Below, in pieces: positions 27,072-37,579 of a DNA stretch of 64,000 nt. The stretch spans positions 44,777-108,776 of the forward strand of contig NZ_JACHXD010000018.1 of assembly GCF_014191875.1 (NCBI RefSeq). The letters run 5' to 3'. Under the pieces are notes generated by a model. That model was not told where the DNA came from. It worked only from the letters and a program-made list of their open reading frames with translations, and did no database searches. A program made the position numbers and the translations under genes. Every line of letters begins with the position of its first letter. The stretch's first letter is position 1. The DNA comes from Pseudoduganella violacea. Lineage in GTDB: Bacteria; Pseudomonadota; Gammaproteobacteria; Burkholderiales; Burkholderiaceae_D.

Positions 27072-27183
27072 TCGCCTGGGAAACGGGAGCCGCCGCCGGG
27101 TCGCGGCGGCTGATCCATGCCCGCTTGGGCACGGCGCGCGGCGCTTTGCTATGATGGTGGTTTTGATCCATCCATAGCTCATC

Positions 27184-29817
27184 ATGTTCGAATTCCTTTT
27201 CAAACGGCCGGGCGACAAGCCCGCCGGACCGCAGGGCGCAGCTTCGGAGCAGTCTGCCGCGGCCGGGAACAGTGCGGGACAGGGCAACCAGCAAGCGCAG
27301 GCGCGCCGGGCCGAGCAGGCCGCGCAAGCCAAGGCGCTGGCCGGCAACGAAGCCGCCGCCGTGGAATTGATCTTGCGCAGCGAATTTGCCGAGGTGCGCC
27401 TGGCGGCCGCCGAATATGTGCAAGCCCAGCCGCTGCTGGAACAGGTGCAGCAAGCCATGCGCAATACCGACCGCCGCGTGGCCAAGCTGATGCAGAGCCG
27501 TCTCGACGCCTTGCGCCATCAGCAGGCCGAGCAGCGCCAGGCCGAGGCCAGTATCGCCCAGGCGCAAAAGCTCTTGCAGGATGAGAAACTGACCCCGAAC
27601 CAGGTCGCCGATCTCGACCGCCAATGGCAGGTGATTGCCGCCGGCAGCGCGTTGAGCGAACGCTTTGGCGTGGAGCGCCAGGCGCTGGCGGCGCGCCTGG
27701 AAGCCCAGGTCAGCCTGCAGCGCGGCGTGATCGATGCGCTGGCGGCCCTGCGCCGCCTGGGTGCCGAGGCCCATCCCGGCGATGACGCCGGCCGCGCCGC
27801 GCAGGCGGAGCAGCTGGCGCGCCTGCAAGCCGAGCACGCGACGCATTTGGCGCATGCCGAACGCGCCTCGCTGCCGCGTCACCTGCTGAGCGATTTCGAG
27901 CAGGCGATGAGTCAAACCCAAGCCGCCCTGGCCCAGGCGCAGAAGGCGGCGCCGGCGGCCGCTGCCGGCCACGGCACGGCGCTTGCCGACACGCCGGCCG
28001 GCGGCGATGCGCGCCCGGCGGCGGACCCGGAGGCGCCCTCCGCCGCGCCGCATGCGGCCGGTCCCGCCGCCGAGGGGACCAACGGTGCCGCAGCGCACCC
28101 GCAGCCTGGCGCGGCCGAGGCCGCCGATGTCCGTCCGCCGCGCGAAAAGCACAAAGCGACGCCGGCCGACAAGGAAGCCAACCGCCACTTCATGGAATTG
28201 GTGGACGCGCTGGAAGCGGCCTTGCAGCAAGGCCAGCTTCATATTGCTGCCGAGCATGATAAAGCCTTGAAAGAAAGCAAAACCGGGCGCCTGTCGCAGT
28301 CCCAGGCCGAGCGTCTGGCCCATGTGCGTGCCGAGCTGAAACGGCTGGGCGATTGGGCGCGCTGGGGCGGCAATGTCTCGCGCGAAGAGCTGGTGAAAGC
28401 GGTGGAGGAATTGCCGGCCCAGGGCTTGCCGATGAGCGAGCTGGCCAAGAAGGTGGGCAGCATGCGCGAGCGCTGGAAGGCGCTCGACGGCGTTTCCGGC
28501 GCCGCCCCCAAGAGCCTGTGGGAGAAGTTCGACGCCGCCTGTACCGCCGCCTATGCCCCGGCCGCCGCCCACTTCAAGCACCTGGCCGACGAACGCCACA
28601 CCAATGCCGCCAAGGCCCAGACCCTGATCGACGAAGTCAAGGCCCTGATCGCGCGCGGCGTTTCGCGTCCGCTGCCGGCCGATGCCGCCGCCGGCGACGC
28701 GCCCGGCACGCTGCCGCACACCTATGACTGGCGCGCCATGGCCTCGTCCTCGCAGCGCCTGCGCCAGGCCTGGAGCCGTCTCGGCACCATCGACCGCAAG
28801 GACAAGAAAAAGCTCGATGCCGCCTTCGCCGCCGCCATGGCCGAGCTGATGGCGCCGCTGGAAGAGCAGCGCAAGATCGAAGTGGCGCGCCGCGAGCAAT
28901 TGGTCGAGGAAGTCGGCAAGCTCAATCCGAGCGACCGCAACACCATCGAAACCCTGCGTCGCCTGCAGGAAAGCTGGCAGGAACACGCCAAGGCGCTGCC
29001 GCTGGAGCGCAAGGCCGAGCAGGCATTGTGGCAGCGCTTCCGTGGCGCCTGCGACGCCATCTTCGCCCAGCGCAAGGAACACGCCCACGCCGCCGACGCC
29101 GAGCGCCGCAGCCATCTGCATGTGCGCGAAGACATCTGCGTCAGCCTGGAAAACGCCGCCTTCGAAGGCGAGGACAAGGCCCAGCTGAACGCCATGGTCA
29201 AAGCCCTGCGCGACGCCGCCGCCGCCTGGCATGCGAGCGGCAGCGTGCCGCGCGCGGCCGAGCAGAAGATCGAGCAGCGCTACAAGAGCGCCGTGGCGGC
29301 CCTGCAGTCGCGCGCCGACGCCATCCGCCGCCGCGCCAGCGCGGCCCAGACCACGGCCATGCGCGAAAAACTGCGCCTGACCCAGGCGCTGGAAGCGGCC
29401 ATCGCCGCGCCGGGCGACATCGACGCCGACGACTGGAGCGCGCGCTGGCAAGCCTTGCCGCCCTTGCCGGGCGATTTCGAACGCACCCTGCGCCAGCGCT
29501 TCGAGGCGGGCGTGAAAGCGGGCGCCGGCAATGGCCGCGGCGCCTATGCGAGCGCGCTGGAAGCGAGCCGCGAGCGTCTGCTGGAAGAAGTGCTGCGCCT
29601 GGAAATCGGCGCCGGCATCGACAGCGGCGCGGAATTCGCGCGCGAACGGCTGAAAATGCAGGTCGAGGTGTTGCAAAGCTCCCTCAAATCCGGCCACAAG
29701 CCGGACGGCCACGCCACCCAGTTCCTGCAGCTGTGCGCCATGCCGGCCCTGGCCGACGACCGTACCGCGACCCGGATCGAGCAACTGTTTCGCCGTCTTG
29801 GCGCGGAAGCCAAATGA
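27184..29817 (+). CDS. DUF349 domain coiled-coil protein
   Basis: An 877-residue, Ala/Gln/Glu-rich, mostly helical protein of the DUF349 family. Repeated units of the type WSRLGTIDRKDKKKLDAAF, LWQRFRGACDAIFAQRKEH and LWEKFDAACTAAYAPA are visible from about residue 390 onward, separated by coiled coils. An Ala/Pro-rich disordered stretch (about 260-320) divides it from an N-terminal coiled coil. It is cytoplasmic: no TM segment or signal. The molecular role of the family is not settled. Its stop overlaps the start of moaE by 4 bp. Confidence 0.83.
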   Translation: MFEFLFKRPGDKPAGPQGAASEQSAAAGNSAGQGNQQAQARRAEQAAQAKALAGNEAAAVELILRSEFAEVRLAAAEYVQAQPLLEQVQQAMRNTDRRVAKLMQSRLDALRHQQAEQRQAEASIAQAQKLLQDEKLTPNQVADLDRQWQVIAAGSALSERFGVERQALAARLEAQVSLQRGVIDALAALRRLGAEAHPGDDAGRAAQAEQLARLQAEHATHLAHAERASLPRHLLSDFEQAMSQTQAALAQAQKAAPAAAAGHGTALADTPAGGDARPAADPEAPSAAPHAAGPAAEGTNGAAAHPQPGAAEAADVRPPREKHKATPADKEANRHFMELVDALEAALQQGQLHIAAEHDKALKESKTGRLSQSQAERLAHVRAELKRLGDWARWGGNVSREELVKAVEELPAQGLPMSELAKKVGSMRERWKALDGVSGAAPKSLWEKFDAACTAAYAPAAAHFKHLADERHTNAAKAQTLIDEVKALIARGVSRPLPADAAAGDAPGTLPHTYDWRAMASSSQRLRQAWSRLGTIDRKDKKKLDAAFAAAMAELMAPLEEQRKIEVARREQLVEEVGKLNPSDRNTIETLRRLQESWQEHAKALPLERKAEQALWQRFRGACDAIFAQRKEHAHAADAERRSHLHVREDICVSLENAAFEGEDKAQLNAMVKALRDAAAAWHASGSVPRAAEQKIEQRYKSAVAALQSRADAIRRRASAAQTTAMREKLRLTQALEAAIAAPGDIDADDWSARWQALPPLPGDFERTLRQRFEAGVKAGAGNGRGAYASALEASRERLLEEVLRLEIGAGIDSGAEFARERLKMQVEVLQSSLKSGHKPDGHATQFLQLCAMPALADDRTATRIEQLFRRLGAEAK

Positions 29818-30293
29818 CTTCAAGTAGCATGCAGCAAGTAAGAATCCAGACGGAAGATTTCGACGTGGCCGGCGAATTGGCGCAATTGCGCGCCGGCGAC
29901 GCCCGCGTCGGCGGCATCGTCAGCTTTGTCGGCACGGTGCGCGATCTGAACGAGGGCGCGGCCATCTCCAGCATGGAACTGGAACATTATCCGGGCATGA
30001 CCGAGCAATCCATCCAGGCCATCATCGACCAGGCGCGGCTGCGCTGGCCGCTGTATGGGGCGCTGGTGATCCACCGCGTCGGCCCGCTCCAGCCCATGGA
30101 CCAGATCGTGCTGGTGGCCGTCACCTCGGCGCACCGGGGCGAGGCGTTTGCCGCTTGCGAATTCATCATCGACTACCTCAAGACCGAGGCGCCGTTCTGG
30201 AAAAAGGAAGAAACGCCCGAGGGCGCGCGCTGGGTCGATGCGCGCGTCAGCGACGACCAGGCTTTGCGGAAGTGGGCGCTGCCGGATATGTGA
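29814..30293 (+). CDS. moaE: Molybdopterin synthase catalytic subunit MoaE
   Basis: A 159-residue MoaE, the large subunit that with MoaD inserts sulphur into precursor Z to make molybdopterin. Conserved blocks are IVSFVGTVRDLN, MELEHYPGMTE, VIHRVGPLQPMDQIVLVAVTSAHRGEAF and YLKTEAPFWKKEETPEGARW, whose Lys residues belong to the active site. ATG at 29814 overlaps the stop of the DUF349 gene; a second ATG five codons on is also possible. The longer open frame upstream is a shadow of the DUF349 gene. No other moa gene lies in the window. Confidence 0.94.
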   Translation: MTSSSMQQVRIQTEDFDVAGELAQLRAGDARVGGIVSFVGTVRDLNEGAAISSMELEHYPGMTEQSIQAIIDQARLRWPLYGALVIHRVGPLQPMDQIVLVAVTSAHRGEAFAACEFIIDYLKTEAPFWKKEETPEGARWVDARVSDDQALRKWALPDM

Positions 30294-30312
30294 TTTTCAT
30301 CACAAACCGGGT

Positions 30313-30340
30313 CTTGAAAACCAGCGGCGCATCCTTATTT
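30313..30340 (+). promoter_or_regulatory. Probable heat-shock (sigma-32) promoter of clpB
   Basis: CTTGAAA (30313-30319), a 13-bp spacer and CCTTATTT (30333-30340) match the sigma-32 pattern CTTGAAA / CCCCATnT, with a perfect -35 and five of seven defined -10 positions. It lies 33 bp before the clpB ATG, as expected for a heat-shock gene. Confidence 0.62.
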
Positions 30341-30372
30341 TGTCCTTAAGATAAATTCAGGAGCACCGCCAA

Positions 30373-32958
<2,586 letters not shown>

Positions 32959-32968
32959 AGCGCCATCG

Positions 32969-33040
32969 TTTGATCTGCATCAGCAAATGTCCCACCCTGG
33001 TGTCAGGCACCACGGTGGGACATTTTTTGCGCCAGATCAA
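32969..33040. repeat. REP-like palindrome 1 and clpB terminator
   Basis: AAATGTCCCACC (32985-32996) and GGTGGGACATTT (33014-33025) pair perfectly, continue inward as TGGTG / CACCA around a TCAGG loop, and end in a run of six T. Outside these arms TTGATCTG and CAGATCAA are also complementary. The core GGTGTCAGGCACC recurs with one change in the recO palindrome at 56678-56736, so it is a repeat family as well as a terminator. Confidence 0.75.
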
Positions 33041-33041
33041 A

Positions 33042-33110
33042 GAATGTCCGACTCCAGTGCCTCGGCGGCCCCGCCTGATACCAGGGTTGGACATTTGTTG
33101 ATCTGGATCA
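33042..33110. repeat. REP-like palindrome 2 (imperfect)
   Basis: AATGTCCGACTCCAGTGCC and CTGATACCAGGGTTGGACATT form an imperfect stem over the last 70 bp before the AraC gene's end. It is arranged as a neighbour of palindrome 1, each facing one of the two convergent genes. TTGATCTGGATCAG at its right edge repeats the TTGATCTGCATCAG at the left edge of palindrome 1. Confidence 0.5.
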
Positions 33111-33902
33111 GACTTGGGTGGCGAAGAAGGCGCTGGGGCTGAGGCCGAAGGTCTTTTTGAACATGGCGGAGAAGGCGGATTGGCTGGCGTAGCCGAGTTG
33201 TTCGGCTACTTGCGCCAGGGGTAGGCCGCGGGCGATCAGGGGCGCGGCGTGGGCCAGGCGCACTTGCTGGCGCCATTGGCCGAAACTCAGGCCGAGCTCG
33301 CGCTCGAAGAGGCGGGCGAGGGTGCGTTCGGAGGCGCCGACCTGGGGCGCCCATTCCTCCAGCGTTTGCGTGGAGCCGGGATCGGCCATCAGGCTGTCGC
33401 ACAGGGCTTTCAGGCGCTTGTCGCTGGGCAGGGGGACGCGGATGGGGCGGGTGGCGGCGCGGCCCAGCTCGTCCAGGATCAGTTCGGCCAGCAGGCGGTA
33501 GCGTGGAGTAGGGGGCTGGTCGCCGATCTGTTCCAGTGCGAGGATCAGCTCGCGCAGCAGCGGCGCGACCTGGAGCACGCGGCATTCGTCGCCCGCAAAC
33601 GGGGCGCGCGCGGCCAGCACGCGCACGGGACGCAGACGGGTGCGCTCCAGCACCGTCACTTCATGCACCACATGGGGCGCAACCCAGATGGCACGCTGCG
33701 GCGGCACGATCCAGCTGCTGTTGTTGGCGGTGACGCGCAGCACGCCTTCCAGCGCATACGTGACCTGGCCCCACTCGTGCTTGTGGGCACTCATGTATTC
33801 ATTGGTCTGCAGGTCGCGCCCGATCAGTGTGACGGGACGCCCGGCGTCGGGGTCGTAGCATGATGGGTAGCCGGCGGTGTTGTTGAGGATGGTGATGGCC
33901 AT
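33108..33902 (-). CDS. AraC-family transcriptional regulator with N-terminal cupin
   Basis: A 264-residue regulator. An N-terminal cupin (SAHKHEWGQVTYALEGVLRV, then WIVPPQRAIWVAPHVVHEV) would bind a small ligand. The C-terminal AraC domain has two helix-turn-helix units: TLEEWAPQVGASERTLARLF and LAQVAEQLGYASQSAFSAMFKK, ending in FGLSPSAFFA. It is divergent from the MFS transporter gene 108 bp away, so it very likely controls that transporter. The ligand is unknown. Confidence 0.9.
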   Translation of the reverse strand: MAITILNNTAGYPSCYDPDAGRPVTLIGRDLQTNEYMSAHKHEWGQVTYALEGVLRVTANNSSWIVPPQRAIWVAPHVVHEVTVLERTRLRPVRVLAARAPFAGDECRVLQVAPLLRELILALEQIGDQPPTPRYRLLAELILDELGRAATRPIRVPLPSDKRLKALCDSLMADPGSTQTLEEWAPQVGASERTLARLFERELGLSFGQWRQQVRLAHAAPLIARGLPLAQVAEQLGYASQSAFSAMFKKTFGLSPSAFFATQV

Positions 33903-34010
33903 GCGGATTCAGGTTTGGCGGGAATTCGATAAATTATGTCACTTTGTCTCAAATCGGGCGATGTGATTTTGCATACACTGCAGTGGACTGTTCATCTTTG
34001 AAGGAAAGCC

Positions 34011-35231
34011 ATGACATCCCCTGTATCAAACACCGTGCTGCGCGAGGATGCGCGCGTGATCGGCCTGGTCGGCCTGGCCCACGGCGTTTCGCATTTCTAC
34101 CACCTGATCCTGGCGGGCCTGTTTCCTTGGCTGAAGCCGGCGTTCAATCTCTCATACTCCGAGCTGGGCTTGCTGATGACGGTGTTTTTCGTCATCTCCG
34201 GCATCGGCCAGGCGCTGGCCGGCTTCGTGGTGGACCGCGTCGGCGCGCGCCGCGTGCTGTTCTTCGGCGTCGCCATGCTGGGCGTGTCGGCGCTGGCGCT
34301 GTCTGCCGCCACCAGTTATGCGATGCTGATGCTGGGCGCGCTGCTGGCGGGCGTGGGTAACAGCGTCTTCCACCCGGCCGATTACACCATCCTCAACCAG
34401 CGCGTATCGAAGGCGCGCCTGGCCCACGGTTTTTCGGTGCATGGCATCAGCGGCAATATCGGCTGGGCCGCCGCGCCGCTGTTCCTGACCTCGGTGGCGG
34501 CCCTGGCCAGCTGGCGCGCGGCCTTGCTGTGGGCGGCCGTGCTGCCGTTCGGCGTGCTGGCCATCCTGTTCCTGAACCGCCATGCACTGCGTCCTGATTC
34601 CATCGTTCCGGCCAAGGAGGACGCGCCGCAAGGGGCGGGCCTGGACTTCCTGCGCCTGCCACAGGTGTGGATGTGCTTTGCCTTCTTCCTGCTGACGGCG
34701 ATCGCGCTGGGCGGCATCCAGAGCTTCGCCTCGGCCAGCCTGGTCAAGCTGTACGGGATGTCGCTGCAGCTGGCGACCAGCGCCTATACCGCGTATATGC
34801 TGGCTTCGGCCGGCGGCATGCTGCTGGGCGGCTTTGTCGGCGCGCGCAGCAAGGACCATGACCGCAATATCGCCATCGCCTTCACCCTGGCGGCGCTGCT
34901 GGCCGTGCTGCTGTCGCTGGCCCTGGCGCCGGCCTGGATGGCGTTTGCGATGATGGGACTGATCGGCTTCTTCTCCGGCGTGGCCGGGCCTTCGCGCGAC
35001 CTGATGATACGTGCCGCGGCGCCGAAGAACGCCACCGGCCGCGTGTACGGCGTGGTGTATTCGGGCCTGGACAGCGGCCTGGCCATCGGGCCGCTGCTGT
35101 TCGGCGCGCTGATGGACGCCAATCGGCCGTCCTGGGTTTTCCTGTGCATCGCACTGTTCCAGGCGCTGGCGATCGCCACGGCGGTCGGCGTGGGTGGAAA
35201 TACCCGTGCCATGCAGCTGAAAAATGCTTAA
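34011..35231 (+). CDS. MFS transporter
   Basis: A 406-residue major facilitator with about 12 TM segments. The loop 2-3 signature reads GFVVDRVGARRVLFFG, and HPADYTILNQRVSKARLAHGFSVHGISGNIGWA in two parts matches the pattern seen in drug or organic-anion exporters of the Fsr type (HPADYTILN, HGISGNIGWA). A cytoplasmic loop between TM6 and TM7 is about 25 residues. GAAGGAAAG provides a ribosome site. The divergent AraC regulator suggests inducible export; substrate unknown. rraA follows 37 bp on and may be co-transcribed. Confidence 0.88.
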   Translation: MTSPVSNTVLREDARVIGLVGLAHGVSHFYHLILAGLFPWLKPAFNLSYSELGLLMTVFFVISGIGQALAGFVVDRVGARRVLFFGVAMLGVSALALSAATSYAMLMLGALLAGVGNSVFHPADYTILNQRVSKARLAHGFSVHGISGNIGWAAAPLFLTSVAALASWRAALLWAAVLPFGVLAILFLNRHALRPDSIVPAKEDAPQGAGLDFLRLPQVWMCFAFFLLTAIALGGIQSFASASLVKLYGMSLQLATSAYTAYMLASAGGMLLGGFVGARSKDHDRNIAIAFTLAALLAVLLSLALAPAWMAFAMMGLIGFFSGVAGPSRDLMIRAAAPKNATGRVYGVVYSGLDSGLAIGPLLFGALMDANRPSWVFLCIALFQALAIATAVGVGGNTRAMQLKNA

Positions 35232-35268
35232 AATTATCAGCATTTTGATAACGCTTGCAGGATAAACC

Positions 35269-35763
35269 ATGAGCTTTGCAACCACCGACCTGTGTGACGA
35301 CAACATCCCCTTGCTGGAGGATGGCCGCCTGGCCGTGCTGCCGCCTTCCTTCCGCCACTTCGGCAAGCGCGTCCGTTTCAGCGGCCGCGTCACCACGCTC
35401 AAGGTATTCGAAGACAACGCCCTGGTGCGCGCCATGCTGGAAACCCAGGGCAATGGCAATGTGCTGGTGGTCGACGGCGGCGGCAGCCTGCGCTGCGCCC
35501 TGGTGGGCGGCCAGCTGGCGCTGCTGGCCCAGGATAATGGCTGGGCCGGCATCATCGTCGATGGCTGCGTGCGCGACAGCGAGGAAGTCAATTCCTGCGA
35601 AATCGGCGTGCGCGCCCTGGGCACCCATCCGCGCCGCAGCGTGAAGAAGGGGGCCGGCGAGCGCAATGTACGGGTGCAGATCTGCGGCGTGCCGGTGAAT
35701 CCGGGCGACTGGATCTATGCCGATGCCGATGGTGTGCTTGTGGCGCAACAAAAACTCGCCTGA
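35269..35763 (+). CDS. rraA: RraA-family protein (regulator of RNase E / HMG aldolase-like)
   Basis: A 164-residue RraA-fold protein of normal length. Conserved blocks are TTDLCDDN at the start, VVDGGGSLRCALVGGQLALLAQDNGWAGII in two runs (VVDGGGSLRCALVGG, AQDNGWAGI), VDGCVRDSEE and PGDWIYADADGVLV at the end. In E. coli RraA inhibits RNase E; many betaproteobacterial members are instead 4-hydroxy-4-methyl-2-oxoglutarate aldolases, and the GCVRD motif is shared by both. Context (MFS gene upstream, aceA downstream) does not settle which. Confidence 0.88.
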   Translation: MSFATTDLCDDNIPLLEDGRLAVLPPSFRHFGKRVRFSGRVTTLKVFEDNALVRAMLETQGNGNVLVVDGGGSLRCALVGGQLALLAQDNGWAGIIVDGCVRDSEEVNSCEIGVRALGTHPRRSVKKGAGERNVRVQICGVPVNPGDWIYADADGVLVAQQKLA

Positions 35764-35802
35764 TTGCCCCTCCCAAGCGCGCTTGAAAAGCGCTTTGCCG
35801 AC

Positions 35803-35828
35803 AAATGCCCCGCCCGCCGGGGCATTTT
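35803..35828 (+). terminator. Terminator after rraA
   Basis: AAATGCCCCG (35803-35812) and CGGGGCATTT (35818-35827) pair perfectly around CCCGC, with four T at the end. Confidence 0.82.
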
Positions 35829-36014
35829 GCATTTTTGGCCGAAAATCCCTGCCCGAAATCCGGGCATTTTTCACGCTGCGAAAAGGTAATTTCATAATGC
35901 GAAAGGTGCTGCTGCGCAAGCACATTATTTGCTCTCATTCTGAGAAATGTATTTCCGTATCATGGGAAATGAAAAATAAGTCATTGAAACTTAAGGAGTA
36001 AAATTTGCTCATAT
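35829..36014. other. AT-rich leader upstream of the aceA promoter
   Basis: No gene is seen here. The stretch is markedly AT-rich. It holds two small dyads: GTGCT / AGCAC around 35907-35924, flanked by ATAAT / ATTAT, and ATTTCC / GGAAAT around 35950-35970. They may be regulator sites or remains of structure; no known consensus is recognised. Confidence 0.35.
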
Positions 36015-36059
36015 GTCTTATATAAGACCATTGTTGCGCTGAACAAATCGTCCTATGAT
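36015..36059 (+). promoter_or_regulatory. aceA promoter with a perfect 14-bp operator-like palindrome
   Basis: The perfect palindrome GTCTTATATAAGAC (36015-36028) lies 2 bp upstream of a good sigma-70 promoter, TTGTTG (36031-36036), 17-bp spacer, TATGAT (36054-36059). Its centre would be about 45 bp before the transcription start. A dimeric regulator, plausibly of carbon metabolism, should bind there; the regulator is not known from this window. Confidence 0.68.
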
Positions 36060-36108
36060 GTTTCTAACGGATTTCGTTTTTTGTTTAGTCAGTCAATAGG
36101 AGAGCACC

Positions 36109-37407
36109 ATGGCAACTCGTGAACAGCAAGTAGCAGAACTGCAAAAAGATTGGGACACCAACCCGCGCTGGAAAGGCATCAAGCGTGCCTATACCGCCGA
36201 CGACGTGGTGCGTCTGCGCGGTTCCATGCAAATCGAACACACCATCGCCAAGAAGGGTGCGGAAAAGCTGTGGAACCTGGTCAACAACGAGCCTTTCGTC
36301 AACGCCCTGGGCGCGCTGACCGGCAACCAGGCCATGCAGCAAGTCAAGGCTGGCCTGAAAGCGATCTATCTGTCGGGCTGGCAGGTGGCGGGCGACGCCA
36401 ACCTGGCCGGCGAAATGTATCCCGACCAATCGCTGTATCCAGCCAACTCGGTGCCGATGGTGGTCAAGCGCATCAACAACACCTTCCAGCGCGCCGACCA
36501 GATCCAGTGGTCCGAAGGCAAAGATGATATCGACTTCTTCGCGCCCATCGTGGCCGACGCCGAAGCCGGCTTCGGCGGCGTGCTGAACGCCTTCGAGCTG
36601 ATGAAATCCATGATCGAAGCGGGCGCCTCGGGCGTGCACTTCGAAGACCAGCTGGCTTCGGTCAAAAAATGCGGCCATATGGGCGGCAAGGTGCTGGTGC
36701 CATCGCGTGAAGCCGTGGAAAAACTGACCGCCGCCCGCCTGGCTGCGGACGTGATGGGCACTTCGACCCTGGTCATCGCCCGTACCGACGCCGAAGCGGC
36801 CGACCTGCTGACCTCGGACGTGGACGAAAACGACCGTCCTTTCTGCACCGGCGAGCGCACCGTGGAAGGCTTCTACAAAGTGCGTCCGGGCATCGACCAG
36901 TCGATCTCGCGCGCCCTGGCTTACGCGCCTTACGCCGACCTGGTATGGTGCGAAACCGGTAAGCCGGACCTGGCTTTCGCCAAGCAGTTCGCCGAAGCCG
37001 TGCACGCCAAGTTCCCCGGCAAGATGCTGGCCTATAACTGCTCGCCATCGTTCAACTGGAAGAAAAACCTGGACGACGCCACTATCGCCAAGTTCCAGAA
37101 AGAGCTGGGCGCCATGGGCTACAAGTTCCAGTTCATCACCCTGGCCGGCTTCCACGCCCTGAACTACGGCATGTTCAACCTGGCCCACGGCTATGCGCGC
37201 CGCCAGATGTCGGCCTTCGTGGAACTGCAGGAAGCCGAATTCGCCGCCGCCGAAAAAGGCTTCACCGCCGTCAAGCACCAGCGCGAAGTCGGCACCGGCT
37301 ACTTCGACGCCGTCACCCAGACCATCCAGCAAGGCCAGAGCTCGACCACGGCCCTGCACGGTTCGACCGAGGACGAACAATTCTTCGACGCCCAGAAAGT
37401 GGCTTAA
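36109..37407 (+). CDS. aceA: Isocitrate lyase
   Basis: A 432-residue isocitrate lyase that splits isocitrate to succinate and glyoxylate in the glyoxylate shunt, needed for growth on acetate or fatty acids. The catalytic Cys188 sits in VKKCGHMGGKVLVP, followed by IARTDAEAA and later YNCSPSFNWKK, all family signatures. The N-terminus TREQQVAELQKDWDTNPRW matches the prokaryotic type. AGGAG lies 6 bp before the ATG. No malate synthase gene lies in the window. Transcription starts from the promoter and palindrome just upstream. Confidence 0.97.
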   Translation: MATREQQVAELQKDWDTNPRWKGIKRAYTADDVVRLRGSMQIEHTIAKKGAEKLWNLVNNEPFVNALGALTGNQAMQQVKAGLKAIYLSGWQVAGDANLAGEMYPDQSLYPANSVPMVVKRINNTFQRADQIQWSEGKDDIDFFAPIVADAEAGFGGVLNAFELMKSMIEAGASGVHFEDQLASVKKCGHMGGKVLVPSREAVEKLTAARLAADVMGTSTLVIARTDAEAADLLTSDVDENDRPFCTGERTVEGFYKVRPGIDQSISRALAYAPYADLVWCETGKPDLAFAKQFAEAVHAKFPGKMLAYNCSPSFNWKKNLDDATIAKFQKELGAMGYKFQFITLAGFHALNYGMFNLAHGYARRQMSAFVELQEAEFAAAEKGFTAVKHQREVGTGYFDAVTQTIQQGQSSTTALHGSTEDEQFFDAQKVA

Positions 37408-37462
37408 GCCCGCGGGTGGAAAACCTGGTTTTTGCGTGAAGTTCGCCTGATTCCAAGGCGCT

Positions 37463-37499
37463 GGCCGCAACGGGATGCCGTCCCGTTGCGGCCTTTTTT
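37463..37499 (+). terminator. Terminator of aceA
   Basis: GGCCGCAACGGGA and TCCCGTTGCGGCC form a perfect 13-bp stem around TGCCG and end in six T. Confidence 0.93.
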
Positions 37500-37579
37500 G
37501 CATGCCTGGGACGCGCAGCTTTTGGCGCGCCGGGCGTTCTCTGGGATAATGCGGGGTCATACTTACAGGAATCACCACG

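Noticed and set aside
26953..29823. 956-codon minus-strand frame opposite the DUF349 gene
   Set aside because: The DUF349 repeats and ATGA coupling to moaE are on the + strand; the reverse frame is Gly/Phe/Leu/Arg-rich shadow sequence.
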